Assembly: GCA_003254905.1 (NCBI GenBank)
Contig: QANU01073048.1
Coordinates: forward strand, 66,787-130,786
Length of the DNA: 64,000 nt
DNA from: Nissolia schottii
Taxonomy: Eukaryota; Streptophyta; Magnoliopsida; Fabales; Fabaceae
Direction of reading: 5' to 3'
Of this stretch, positions 24,381-36,310 are shown piece after piece; the first letter of the stretch is position 1, and every line of letters starts with the position of its first letter. The notes beneath the pieces are model-generated. The model was not told the DNA's origin. It saw only the letters and a program-made list of their open reading frames with translations, and ran no database searches. The translations under genes and the position numbers were made by a program.

Positions 24381-25880
24381 CTCTGGATGTTAAACTAGGA
24401 AGTTTTGATTGTTTTTAATGCTATCAATGCATAGAAAATTTTAAATACTTACTCTAAAAAAAATACCTATAGTAAGCTCCTTAACAATTATTTTGATGAC
24501 ACTGGTTAGTTTTCCCCTAATTTTAATTGAGTAAAACATCGTTTTTCGTCAATGAAGTTGCCCGCTTTCATCAATTTTGTTCAAAAAACTTTCAAAACCA
24601 TCAAAATTATCCTCAAAGTTGCCAAAGATCTATCAATTTCGTCCCTGGGATTAAGTTTCTGTAGGACTAGCTTGATGGACGCTTGACAATTTTTGTGATT
24701 TTAAAAGTTTTGAGACAAAATTAATGGAAGCTGCTAACTTGAGAGACACAAAGTAATGTTTTATTCAAGTTTAATTGCTACACATTGACAATGTAAAGTC
24801 GTTTTATAAGTTGGCTCTGGTTAACAAGTAATTTGGTAAGGTTTGGGATCACTTCTAACTTCTAACCTCTTAATGAATACAATAACTTCTTGAGATAGAA
24901 GCCCTATGGTATTTGAATGCTCCAATGTGGAGATATACCTGTAAAACCACTCCTCTTACGTCAAAGTAAATGTATGTTATAAGTGAGTAGTAATATGAAA
25001 AGGTGTACCTAATCTCTCTCTTGAGCTAGTACTTGTACTTGAATATGTTTCTAATTGCTAGTGTCATTAGGGGGTTCTAGTAATCGTGGCAGCTATAATC
25101 ATGAAGTCTATTAACTCGGATGAACAATGTAATCGTAATGTTTATGTAATGAGTGACTTGGTAACGTCTTCCTTAACAACTTGGTATTTTTGTCTTTTAC
25201 AAGTTATGTTTGAGCCTTTAAAACCTTTAACTCTAGTATTGTTGGGCCATGTCATGTGTATTCTTTACAATTTTGACCTTGACTTGTGAGTCCAATTCAA
25301 AGGTTGATATGTAATAACTCTTTTATTCTCTACTTAAAAGTTATGTATATAAAAATGATTTGATTAGATGACTTTTACATTATCATGGTATAACAATTAA
25401 ACCTCTTTTATATAATCAAGCATATTTACAATTTAAATAAATTAAGTTAATGAAACTTAAAAATAAGTATGTATATCTTTAATAATTTAGAGAAAGTATC
25501 CATATCACAAGAATCTCTCCTAATTGAAAGAGTCGACAAAAATTTGTTGATTTTTGTTGCTGTTAGACTATGATCGCTGGAAGAATATACGAGCAGAAGT
25601 TGATGAAAATTATTCAATTTTTTTTTTTGGTCATAATCTTGATTTCTTGTATCGTTCCAATTAGTAAATTGCATGTTTTAAAAGTGACAACTGTATGTTT
25701 TACTCCTAATTATTGGTGCTAGTCAAATTTCATTTCGTGCTAAATAGCACTTCTCGTTTTGATACAGTACGGTTCTATGATACTATATGATATCACTAAC
25801 GATATGCAAGTTCTCCTAACCATACCACACAGAACAGGGCGAAGGAGACCCCTTATGTTTGGACTCATTTTATGGTAATC
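24381..25880. other. Intergenic, no gene seen
   Basis: AT-rich sequence with only short chance ORFs without recognisable domains. No repeat structure was identified. Confidence 0.5.
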
Positions 25881-25883
25881 TAT

Positions 25884-26063
25884 TTATAAAAAAAAATTAA
25901 GTTTTATAATTACATACTTGTCACACATTTTTTTATTTATTGCATTTGATTATAATTGTAAAAATAGTTTATGAAAAATTAAAATTTACAATTATAACCA
26001 AATGCAATAAACAAGAAAATGTATGACAAATATGTAATTATAAAACTTGATTTTTCTTTTGTA
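25884..26063. mobile_element. Long hairpin (inverted repeat arms of about 80 bp)
   Basis: The left arm, about 25884-25964, runs through AAGTTTTATAATTACATACT, TGTCACACATTTT and TTATTGCATTTGATTATAA. It pairs with the right arm, about 25982-26063, which has ACAATTATAACCAAATGCAA and ACAAATATGTAATTATAAAA. The loop is about 17-20 nt and mismatches are roughly one in eight. It is most likely a small MITE. A foldback small-RNA precursor is possible but unproven. Confidence 0.7.
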
Positions 26064-26274
26064 AACAGGGTACCACGAGATGAACCTAAACATGTGGAGT
26101 GTGATGGTAGTCTTCAGCCACAAAACATGGCAGCAACATAACAAACACCCACAAGGACCAACCTTGTTTCGGTACTTTAATTGGTTTGGTCCAACTTGAA
26201 GGTGTTACATTAGTTTAAGCAAAATGATGGGAAATTAGTCTTATTTTCTCCCTTATAAATGACATTACACTGGA

Positions 26275-26640
26275 GTGATACACTTCACAAAACAGCTGTG
26301 GTGGACGAACATGTCTCATCGTAATGCGGGAAAGAGACAATCTGTCGGGGGGAACTATGTTTCAGAAGATTCTCGGAAGAAAAATATGATTTCCCCTGCA
26401 CATAGAACATATTACCCTTTTGACCAACTTACACCCTTCTTCCATTTCCATGAGAGTGCTGCACCACCACCTTCGTTAAATGTCAGTAATATAAAAAAGA
26501 AACGACGACGACTTGATGTATCTAATTTGAAAAAAAAAAGAAGAAGAAACACATTTAAGTAGTTGAAGATATATGATGAAGAAACACATTTAAGTAGTTG
26601 AAGATATATGATGAAGAAACACACTTACCATGGACAATGT
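26275..26640 (+). repeat. Short 35-bp tandem repeat beside an unrecognised small ORF
   Basis: The word GAAGAAACACATTTAAGTAG begins at 26543 and 26578, and in shortened form at 26613, a period of 35 bp. Just before it, an open frame of about 95 codons ends in two KKKRRR-type basic blocks encoded by purine runs. It has no recognised homology, and the basic tracts come from low-complexity sequence, so I do not call it a gene. Confidence 0.55.
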
Positions 26641-29367
26641 AGTAATGATTAGATACATTAATTTTATTAATAACGTACTAATTTTATTAAACTAAGTGGT
26701 AGTTGTTAAAGTCCATGCTAGAATAGAGAAATGAAAGCTTTTTTTTTTTTGTTTTTTTTTTTCAGTCGGTGAGAAATAAAAGAAAATGAACGCTGAAATT
26801 ACTAAATAGATTCATAGAAATGAAAATGGTGAACTAATACAATCTTATGTAAGCAACTGAGTGCTTCTAACTATTAACTACTACTTCTTAATTAAATATC
26901 AACTTGTCTAACTAATTTTCAAAATCAATCTAGTATTCTATAGCCGGTACAATAATTTATGCTAAAAGAGCATCCTAAGTAGATTAAAAAAAATTGTACA
27001 TCTTATACTCCATATTTTGAGAAAGTTTTGTGTGGGTACAAATATAATACTTCATTATGAGGAACATGAAAATAAAAGTGAATCTTATTTAATAGAATTT
27101 AAAAATATTTTGTGAAACACAATAAAATTATAAAACTCATTTTTATTAATTAGTGTTCAAGAAGATGAGTTAGATTTGGGTTTACACAAAATATAAATAA
27201 AAATTCATGAGCACTATAATGTCTGTGAAAAGACCTTGGAACTAGGTCTCTCATTCTAGTCTCTCACTCTCTTGCCTGAACACACAAAATTGGGTGTGAA
27301 ATTGAGAGCCAACAAGCTTCTACTAATAAATTGGGCACAACAATGAGCTATCACTTCACTCTCATCAGCTAAACGAGAAGGGATGCATTTAATGGTTTCA
27401 CCAAGGAGGCCATGATTCCATGAATGAATGGGTACGTGTGGACTTTGACTGAATGGAATAGCCACTACTATATCATGTGCATCTATTTAAGTAAAACAGT
27501 AGCATATACAGAATAGCTGAAACAGTCTCTTGTCCAGTTTTTGAGAAATTTACTACTATAACCATGTATACTTGTCTCATCACATATTTAATATTTTTAT
27601 TAAATAAATTAATATTAAATAAATATATTAAAGTATATTAAAAAAAAATTTAAATTTTAAAATGAACATATTTTATTCTTGACAGTGCAGAATATGAGTC
27701 AAGTTAGTCCCTAAAATATCACGTTAAGTTATATGCTAAAATATCACGTTAAGTTATATGTTAATGTCTTATATGACACTTATCAGAACACCGTAGTTTA
27801 ATAGTTTAACCCAAATCTTTTTGAGTCTTCTTATTCACTCACACGTTACACCCACCAAAATTTTGTTATGCCACTTCAGACGCCACTTAAAAATGCTTTC
27901 ATGTCACTTATCTTTACACATAAGTGAAATGATGTCACTTTAACAAAAATTGAGCAAATGACTAACTTAATTCATGGTCTACATATTTAGGAACTTAATC
28001 GGCTCATTTTGAAATTTAACTAAAGTGATCACTTCCCCAATAGTTATGTTTTCCATGAAATCTCAAATGCTCGAATGGGAAGATACTAGTAGTCTCGAAA
28101 CTAAATAAAACAGGTTAATGAAAAATCATAATGTCACGTAATATGTGGGTATACCAGCAACAAAACAAAGTGTTTACATAAAAACAGCAAATTAGGAAGA
28201 AAAAGAAAAAAACAGATATGAAATGTGTTTTCTTCTGAAGACTTTTGAAGAGATTCTCTTATGCTTCCTTGACAAGTTTAAGAGGATTTTGAATCTTTAA
28301 ACTTACAAAGCTGATCAGTAAACTCTTAATTAGGATCATAGTTGTAAGAAAAAAATTAGTGATGTGTAGAACAAGTACTAGACATTTAATAGTATTTTAT
28401 CCACTCAATAATGTGCTCCAGCAAATCGAAAAAGGATAACGATTAACTATCATTATGTTTGCGTCACTTGTCATGACAAATCCAGACAATTAGTAGATCC
28501 TTTTATGTTCAATTTTCACATGATTTTGCAATGTCTTAATCTTTCACCGTTAATTGCTAATGTGAGATCCATATATGACATAATTAATACAAATACCAAT
28601 GGCAAAGTTATGTGAAAATTTAATATGAAATGATTCATTTTTAATTTAAAAAAAAAAAAAAGAAATCTAGTTGAATGCGCCCCCCCATTAGATACAACAA
28701 GAACCATGAGCCAACAAAAATAGCCAAGAAAATCACTTGGATGGCTTTTCTTGTCTAAATGGATTTTACCTCTCGAGTTTCAGAGGATGGATGAACTGTA
28801 GTAATCTCATTTCATGATTGTGGATAACCTATACTACAATCATTTAAGTGTACAAAAGTTGTGCTGATAGCTCTAAACTACCATCCACAAGTGTTAATGC
28901 TACTACTATTTTGAGTTTTTTCACATCCACAAACCTAAACTGATTTTTAACCCTAAGGAGAATCGATTCACATGCATTCACGTAATTTCTAACGGACTCA
29001 ATAAATCCTAACTACATTACAACACCATATTGAAAACTAGGCCCCAAGAGTTGAAAAAATCAAGGTGTGAATTTTACTATTACTAGTGATGAAAGATTAT
29101 TTGATACAAATTTAACACATGCTTATTAAAGTTTGTGACTTCGTGGTTTGATGTTACGATCTAAATAAATATAACAGTAAAATAGTTATTAGTTAGTTGA
29201 GTATTTTTTATGAGTATTAATAAGGGACTACAAGTATTGTAGTAAGTGAATAATAATCAATTTAGTGAACTTTTGTTTATTGTAACTCATACTAATGCCT
29301 GATAAAACATTTTAAAAAAAAATCTTGGCCTTGATGTTTATCGAATTAACAATCCACATTTTCTTTC
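26641..29367. other. Intergenic with one short tandem duplication
   Basis: A 25-bp unit (CTAAAATATCACGTTAAGTT then ATATG) is tandemly duplicated at 27711-27760. No gene is recognised. The minus-strand frame at 27256-27465 has no known domain. Confidence 0.5.
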
Positions 29368-29815
29368 AGGTTCACGAGTTTAGATGGGAAGAAATAGGAA
29401 GGCATTAAGGGGTTCAAGGGAGAATGTAAGACATAAGAATAAGAGGGTAGAAGGTTTTACTTTAAGCTTGTTCACGAGTTTAAAAACACTCAAGAGAATG
29501 AAACTGAGGGGTTTACAATGTTTTTTTACAATTTTAACCTTTATTATAATAACTAAATATAATTAATATGTTTAATTGAATAATAAAATTGGTATTTAAA
29601 AGCTTTAATAAGGATACAATAGTACATTCAATTAAAAGTTAAGTAAATTCTCCTAATTTAAGAAACTAATAAATGGAGATCTTAAAAGAATTTGAGGATC
29701 AATAAAAACCTCATGCATTTTCCTCCAAAAAATTAAAACTCATAAACATGATATAATTCTAATAAACCTTCCCCTCTCCTCCCTTTCATCTAAAACTAAA
29801 CTCGTGAACATAATC
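29368..29815. mobile_element. MITE family M1, copy 1 (GGTTCACGAGTTTAGATG ends)
   Basis: Left end GGTTCACGAGTTTAGATGGG is inverted to the right end CATCTAAAACTAAACTCGTG, about 445 bp apart. A second copy lies at about 53395-53830. The interior has no ORF of note. Confidence 0.6.
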
Positions 29816-30238
29816 CGAGCGAATTAACAATGTAATTTTTTTTTGGTCGGGCACAATCTACATTTATTTTTGAATTTGGTGAATGTTATATTGATTGTAG
29901 AAACGAGCCAAAAGTATGTTAAGTTCTGTAGTGATGATGATGGTTATGCATTTTCCCCCCTCAATAAGAACAGTTTCTAATTCAGTAATTCACAAAAGAG
30001 ATAGAGGATGTGGTTCAATTCTATAAGACTAGTGTTTAAGGGATATGATTAGGTGAATTCTTTTGATTGACGATTTGATACATATAGAGGAGTTTGGTTC
30101 TAAAAATTAGGAACCAATTACAACAATTCTGAATTAGTCTACAGCAGAATATTTGGACTCATCCAAATCTTAACAAATCAGTGATCGTATCCAAATCTTA
30201 ACAACCAATACTTATCTACACTAATTTAAGAGTGGTGC
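29816..30238. other. Intergenic, no gene seen
   Basis: No recognisable coding or repeat structure. Confidence 0.5.
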
Positions 30239-30448
30239 CATAGTTATCAAAATCGCTTGTTAACTCGTAAAAGTAAAATCGTACGAGTTTACGAGTTTAG
30301 GTAGTAAAATCGAGTTAACTCGCATGTAAACTCGTTTCTGGGTAAAATCGGGTAAATTCAGGTAAAATCGAGTAAACTCGCATAAAATCGCGAGTTTACT
30401 GCCGATTTTACGAGTTTACCACACAGGCAGGTTTTTTTTTTTTTTTTT
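30239..30448. mobile_element. hAT-like element end running into an assembly gap
   Basis: It starts CATAGTTATCAAAATCGC, close to the end of the hAT-like insertion at 92. Dense GAGTTTACGAGTTTA, GTAAACTCG and GTAAAATCG words follow. The sequence ends in a poly-T run directly at the gap, so the other end is unknown. Confidence 0.5.
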
Positions 30449-31328
30449 NNNNNNNNNNNNNNNNNNNNNNNNNNNNNNNNNNNNNNNNNNNNNNNNNNNN
30501 NNNNNNNNNNNNNNNNNNNNNNNNNNNNNNNNNNNNNNNNNNNNNNNNNNNNNNNNNNNNNNNNNNNNNNNNNNNNNNNNNNNNNNNNNNNNNNNNNNNN
30601 NNNNNNNNNNNNNNNNNNNNNNNNNNNNNNNNNNNNNNNNNNNNNNNNNNNNNNNNNNNNNNNNNNNNNNNNNNNNNNNNNNNNNNNNNNNNNNNNNNNN
30701 NNNNNNNNNNNNNNNNNNNNNNNNNNNNNNNNNNNNNNNNNNNNNNNNNNNNNNNNNNNNNNNNNNNNNNNNNNNNNNNNNNNNNNNNNNNNNNNNNNNN
30801 NNNNNNNNNNNNNNNNNNNNNNNNNNNNNNNNNNNNNNNNNNNNNNNNNNNNNNNNNNNNNNNNNNNNNNNNNNNNNNNNNNNNNNNNNNNNNNNNNNNN
30901 NNNNNNNNNNNNNNNNNNNNNNNNNNNNNNNNNNNNNNNNNNNNNNNNNNNNNNNNNNNNNNNNNNNNNNNNNNNNNNNNNNNNNNNNNNNNNNNNNNNN
31001 NNNNNNNNNNNNNNNNNNNNNNNNNNNNNNNNNNNNNNNNNNNNNNNNNNNNNNNNNNNNNNNNNNNNNNNNNNNNNNNNNNNNNNNNNNNNNNNNNNNN
31101 NNNNNNNNNNNNNNNNNNNNNNNNNNNNNNNNNNNNNNNNNNNNNNNNNNNNNNNNNNNNNNNNNNNNNNNNNNNNNNNNNNNNNNNNNNNNNNNNNNNN
31201 NNNNNNNNNNNNNNNNNNNNNNNNNNNNNNNNNNNNNNNNNNNNNNNNNNNNNNNNNNNNNNNNNNNNNNNNNNNNNNNNNNNNNNNNNNNNNNNNNNNN
31301 NNNNNNNNNNNNNNNNNNNNNNNNNNNN
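30449..31328. other. Assembly gap (880 N)
   Basis: Run of N. Open frames crossing it are artefacts. The poly-T at the left edge and the hAT-like sequence beside it suggest a repeat that could not be assembled. Confidence 0.98.
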
Positions 31329-31410
31329 TTGACGCCGAATGTGTTCACCGCCCTCGATGTCGAACAAACATCCCTCAATGCCAAACGACTTTGATGTATT
31401 CAACCACCGC

Positions 31411-32265
31411 TGTCACGACCCAATCAGAATCGTGACCAGCGCATAAGGGACCACAACCCCTAGCAAGCCTCGAATACCTCAAAATTTTCAGAAAAACAGA
31501 CATAGTTCCTCTTGTATATAGGCTTATCCCCCCCCAAAAGGAAACAAACATTTGATAACAAATCACAATTCAATAAAAATCCATTCACAAATCTAGGAGT
31601 TTCTCAGACAAAGGAAACATAGTAGTTTGCAAATTCAAAACAATTCTTAAGTTATATACTTAAATCCAAATCAACATAATACTACAAGACCACGGAAGCG
31701 AGAATCAGTTGGATCCTACCTATGAGTTTACTGGAGCGTTCTAAGACAAAATAATACAAATACACTAGAAATGAGCATAGCCCAGTACAAGTTGGGCTCA
31801 CCACAAAGAGAAAATCCTCTATAACCTAAGAGGCAGGAGGAATGGAACTTGGACCCGCACCTATATCTAAAAGGGGGAAAACAACAAAGAGTGAGTTTGA
31901 AAACTCAGTGGTAGATAGATGTAATTATGGCACACAAGGGATAAGTGGAAAAAAGGTGATAAATGTTGTAGGCTTATGGCAATTCCATTTTTACATCTCA
32001 AGAAGAAAGTAAATGACCTTATGTTGTTAGAGATCTTAGATTGGTTAAAACTTTGGGATTTGGGGTGCTTTTCCATCCCTATAATAATTTGGGTTAGGAC
32101 CTTTGGATATATTATGGTATGAGGGGTTATACTAACATTCCTTAACATTATGTGATAATATTACACAAGATACCTCTCAAGTTGTTTAAAATTTATACTA
32201 ACTTCTCATGAAATTTAGGAAATATTACACCAAAATCCTTTATATTTTGGTAGATTATAACATAT
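31411..32265 (+). mobile_element. Partial LTR of the TGT.ACGACCC type
   Basis: It begins TGTCACGACCCAATCAG and shares its layout with the solo LTR at 50507-52264: ACGACCC, then CGCATAAGGGACC versus CGCAAGGGATTG, then GCAAGCCTC, and further in a GAGTGAGTTTG/CTCAGTG region. No terminal CA or target duplication was found on the right, so it is a truncated or decayed LTR. Its orientation is opposite to the polyprotein at 32.3-35.8 kb, so it may belong to another insertion. Confidence 0.45.
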
Positions 32266-32267
32266 AG

Positions 32268-32340
32268 GGGTGAAAGTGAGTCAAGTTGAGCTAAGTTGGT
32301 TGAAGCTTAGGCTTGACTCACTTTTTAATGAGTTGAGTCG
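32268..32340. repeat. Fragment of a hAT-type MITE end
   Basis: ATAGGGGTGAAAGTGAGTC followed by GAGTTGAGTCGACC words, like the ends of hAT-type MITEs. It abuts the break in the gypsy integrase. Confidence 0.35.
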
Positions 32341-32344
32341 ACCT

Positions 32345-35300
32345 CGAGCTCATTTAGAATCATGCTTGGAGGACCTTTAATGCGAGGGCCTTTCTGCCCA
32401 TATGATGGTTGTAAGATCCTTTATGGACTACTTGTAGTAGGTAGGGCGCCCAATCTTCATCCACACACTTCAATAGTAGTTGGTAGAAGGATCTTTGATA
32501 TAACTAATTATCCATGAGGGAATACTTGGCCATTGCTCTAGCGATTTTACATGCGTCCGTGAAATTTTCAAGAGGTTCCCCTCCACATAAATGGGAGATC
32601 ATCGAATCCATCCACTCGGGTTAGCGTGTGTGAACTTCCATCATTAGTATGTCTTTGCACACGTAACGTGTTTTCACTTGTAATAGGACCTCTTGGCCTT
32701 GTAATGTCCAGTTTGGACAGACAATCAACTTGATTGTTGTCTTTCAGCGAAACGTACCTTACCTCACATTCCTCACATACCTTTAGAAGGATTTTCACTT
32801 TCGCTAGGTATAATTGAAGTTGTGTATCCCTCACTTGGTAGCTCCTTTTCACCTAAGACACTATTATCTGTGAGTCACTGCATATCTAGAGCCTTTTTGT
32901 GCTCACGTTATTGGCCAAGTTTAGACCTAAAACCAGGGCCTCGTACTCTGCTTGGTTGTTGGATGTGGGGAACTCAAATTTCACTAACATCTCTATTCGC
33001 AAATATTCCTCATTTTCCAAATTATGCCTACCCCACTTTCGCAGACACTAGATGCTCCATCCGTGTAAAGTGTCTAAAGGGGCTCCCTAGAGGTGGGCTT
33101 TGTCCCCGAGAACTTGGTGAGAAAATCTACTATCACTTATGCTTTTATCGCTGCCCTTGGTTTGTAATGTATGTTCCATTACCTAGGAAACCATTCTGCC
33201 AGCTAGGTCACGCTTATGTAACACCTATTTGATTGGTTGATCGGTACGTACCATGATAGTGTGTGACTAGAAGTATTGTCATAATTGTATGGCAATGAGA
33301 AATATCATGTAAGCAACCTTTTCCAATTTTTGGTATAGCAGTTCTGGACCTTGCAACGCCTTGCTTACGAAGTATAGGGTATTGCTTCCTCTTTCTTTCC
33401 ATGACAAGGGCTGCGGCTTTGACCTCCTCTATCAAGGATAGGTATAAGAATATGGGTTTTCCTAGGTCTGGATTTGACAGGATAGGTGGCGACGAGAGAT
33501 ATTCTTTAAATCCACAGAAAGCTTCTTCACATTCCTAGTTCCATTCGAAATGTACACCTTTCTTTGTTAGTCCAAACAATGGCAATGACCTTGTCCCCGA
33601 GGCTGGCAATAGGTGGTTTAAGGAGGCTATTATCCCCGTAAGGCTTTGTACTTATTTCAATGTTGGGGGCTCTTTATCTCCAAAATAGCCCTGTATTTTT
33701 TAAGATTTGCTTGTATTCCACGATGAGTCAGCATAAATCTGAGGAACACTCCATGGCAAAAATGCACGTCATTGGGTTAAGCCTTAGGTTCTTTTCTTGT
33801 AGGCATTTGAACCTAGTTTACAAATCATGCATAAGGGCCTCCTCCGCGAAGGTTTTAATCAACATGTCGTTGACATATATTTCCATGATATTTCCCAAAT
33901 GCTCATAAAAGACTTTGTTCATTAGCCTTTGGTACGTTTCCCCCACATTTTTTAGTCTGAAAGGAATTACCTTGTAGTAGTAGTTTCCCCCGGGAATGAT
34001 GAATGTTGTCTTTTCTATATCATGTGGGTGCATAAGTATCTGGTTGTACCCAGAATATTCATCCATAAAGAATACGAAACAGAAACTAGGCCACCAAGCC
34101 ATCGATACTAGGTAGCGGGTAGGCATCCTTGGGGAAAGCTTTATCAGGTTGGTATAATCCACATGCATTCTCCACTTCCTCTTTGACTTTGACACCATAA
34201 TGACATTGGAGAGTCAGGTGGGATAAATGATTTGTTCTACAAACCCAGCTTCTAGCAAGCCCTTCACTTGCTCTTGAATCTCTCTAGCCTTTCGCTACTC
34301 GTCCTTCTCCTCCTTTGAGCTATGGCCATTCGATGGCACATCAACTCAAGATCTATTCCTGGGATGTCAGTAGCCTTCCATGCAAAAAGGTCTGCATTGT
34401 TTCTCAACAATGATATCACTTCTAGCTTTACAACAATGAGTCTTATGAACATGTTCTTGCCCTTTTCATCGCCTATATGCACCCCTTCCAATTCACCTTT
34501 AGGCTTAGGTCTTTCATCCTTCTGGGTTCTAAATGCTTGGAGCTCTAGCATCAGAACATCTGCGAACAATAGTATTTATCACCTTGCTTGGGTACTATTT
34601 TTTGGTTATATCGAGGCTTGTGTTGTAGCACCTCTGTGCTGCCACTTGGTTTCCCCTCATCATTTCTACCGCACAATGGTCAATGAGGTACTTCATCCTG
34701 AGCATTTCAGTAGAGATAATGGCTCCAACGTTGTTTAGGGTAGGGCATCCAATGATGGTGTTGTACGCGAAGAGTTTGTCGACGACTAGGAAAGTCACCT
34801 TATTTGTCCTGGATTCTGGCTTTCGGCCAATTGCCAAGTAGAGAGAGATGAACCTTCAGGTGTGACCTTTTCCCCGAAGAACCTCACTAGCTCCTTGGGG
34901 TAATGTTCTAGTTTTGTATTCTTTAATCCCAATTGATCAAAGCATTCGTGGAATATAATGTTAGCTGAACTACCCTAGTGAAGTAGGACCTTTCTCACCT
35001 TTGCATTCACCAAGGTAGTAGATATCACCATTGAGTCATCGTAGGTGTTGGAAAATCTGCAAAAGTCCTATGCTATGAAATTAATGACAGGAGACAGCTT
35101 TCATCCCTTGCATTTGTATGTGGCATCCATTTCCACTTGCATGGCCTCATTGAGGTGTCTCTTTTAGGAAGATTTAGTGATCCCTCCTCCAGCAAAGCCT
35201 CCTACATTGGGTTTTACCACGTGGGTAGGGGTCGAGGCTCGCCTTCCCACTTCTTTGGAATTAGGGTCGCCTCAACAACATTAGTTATCCCGAGTAGGGT

Positions 35301-35760
35301 ACCGTTGGTCTCTATCTCTATCTTCTGCGGCTCTCTTTCTTCTAGCCAAAATATACTTCTCTAATCTACTGCTCCTAATCCACTCGCCTATCTCATCTTT
35401 CAATCAATGTAATTGCCTGTGTCGTGTCCATACAAATTGTGGTATTCTCAAAATAAGACCCTATTAGTTCCTAGCCGCTGTCAAATATGCTTGGGTTTGG
35501 AAAAGAGCTTCTCAGTTTATTGAACCTCCTCAAAGAGCTACGTAAGGGAAATAGTTACCGAAGTGTAAGTGCGATAACATCCCTCTTAAGGAGGCTTAGG
35601 CCTTCCTCTATCCTCCTTCTGCGGTCTCCCTCTTCTGCAAGGGTGGCTTGTGCCTCCCCCTAATTTTTTTTAGATTCTCCTTTTATCGTCGTTATTCCTT
35701 CTTCTTAATATAAGTATTCTTCAGCTCGTTCTTGGATTTTGATGAGACTCTTCAGTTGAA
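32345..35760 (-). pseudogene. Decayed Tat-like Ty3/gypsy polyprotein (gag to integrase start)
   Basis: Read on the minus strand, the pieces appear in gypsy order across several frames. At about 35.4 kb there is a gag zinc-knuckle-like segment (EYHNLYGHDTGNYI). At 34837-34595 is the protease end (YNTIIGCPTLNNVGAIIST). At 34569-34264 is the linker to RT (LFAWKATDIPGIDLELMCHR). At 34198-33818 is RT, with MDEYSGYNQI and YVND in place of the catalytic YVDD. At 32852-32568 is RNase H (DTQLQLYLAKVKILLK, ECEVRYVSLKDNNQVDCLSK). At 32540-32350 is the HHCC zinc-binding start of integrase (VVHKGSYNHHMGRKALALKV). Many stops and frameshifts break it, and integrase is cut at about 32.35 kb. It cannot be active. 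Tat affinity is inferred from the LFAWK..D.PGID motif. Confidence 0.85.
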
Positions 35761-36310
35761 AATTTGAAATGAAGGAAAATAAAAATACCAAATTGCCCAT
35801 ACTAAAATTATAACTTGAAAAGGGAAGGGTTGGGCTTTTGGACCAATTGAAAATGTGGAGGGTACTAACCTCCACAAGCTATGTAGAGGTTAGCAAATTC
35901 CCCATATACATATATATAGAGAGAGGGAGAGGGTGAGCGGCCTTGAAAATCCCCTGGGGTGGACCCCACAAAGGTTTCCTTTGGCAACATATAGGTAACC
36001 CTAATTTCATGGGAGAGCGCGTTGCTCGTCTCTTTGGGTTGTTAGTCAATTGGGTCGAGCTGACTCGCTTTGTGGGTGATCATTGGGCCTCCATAGAGTC
36101 CAGCCCATAACATAACTATATATATAAGAGGGTGGAACAATGAAACTACGATCTTAATAACACTTCATAAATAAGAAAAAAAAATACACATAGTGAAACA
36201 TATACTAATCAAGAAAAAGATCGTCTAAAGTGAATATCTCACTTTATTAATTCAATGTGAGATCTCTCATTTTATCCTTTAAAGTGAAGAATGTCACTTT
36301 AGAGGGTCAT
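35761..36310. other. Non-coding, possibly remnant of the gypsy 5' region
   Basis: A GAGAGAGGGAGAGGG purine run lies near 35920-35932, and GTGGAGGG/ACCTCCAC words are inverted near 35855-35876. No gene or clear LTR end was found. Confidence 0.35.

Noticed and set aside
26275..26562. Open frame of 95 codons ending in basic blocks
   Set aside because: No recognised domain. The basic residues come from A/G-rich low-complexity and tandem-repeat DNA, and no splice or promoter context supports it.
27256..27465. Minus-strand open frame of 69 codons with some non-repetitive composition
   Set aside because: No recognisable motif, no exon partners found within 2 kb, and no way to support it from sequence alone.
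30408..31403. Long open frames of 320-330 codons on the minus strand
   Set aside because: They consist almost entirely of N translated as X across the assembly gap. The same applies to the frames around 54043-54654.
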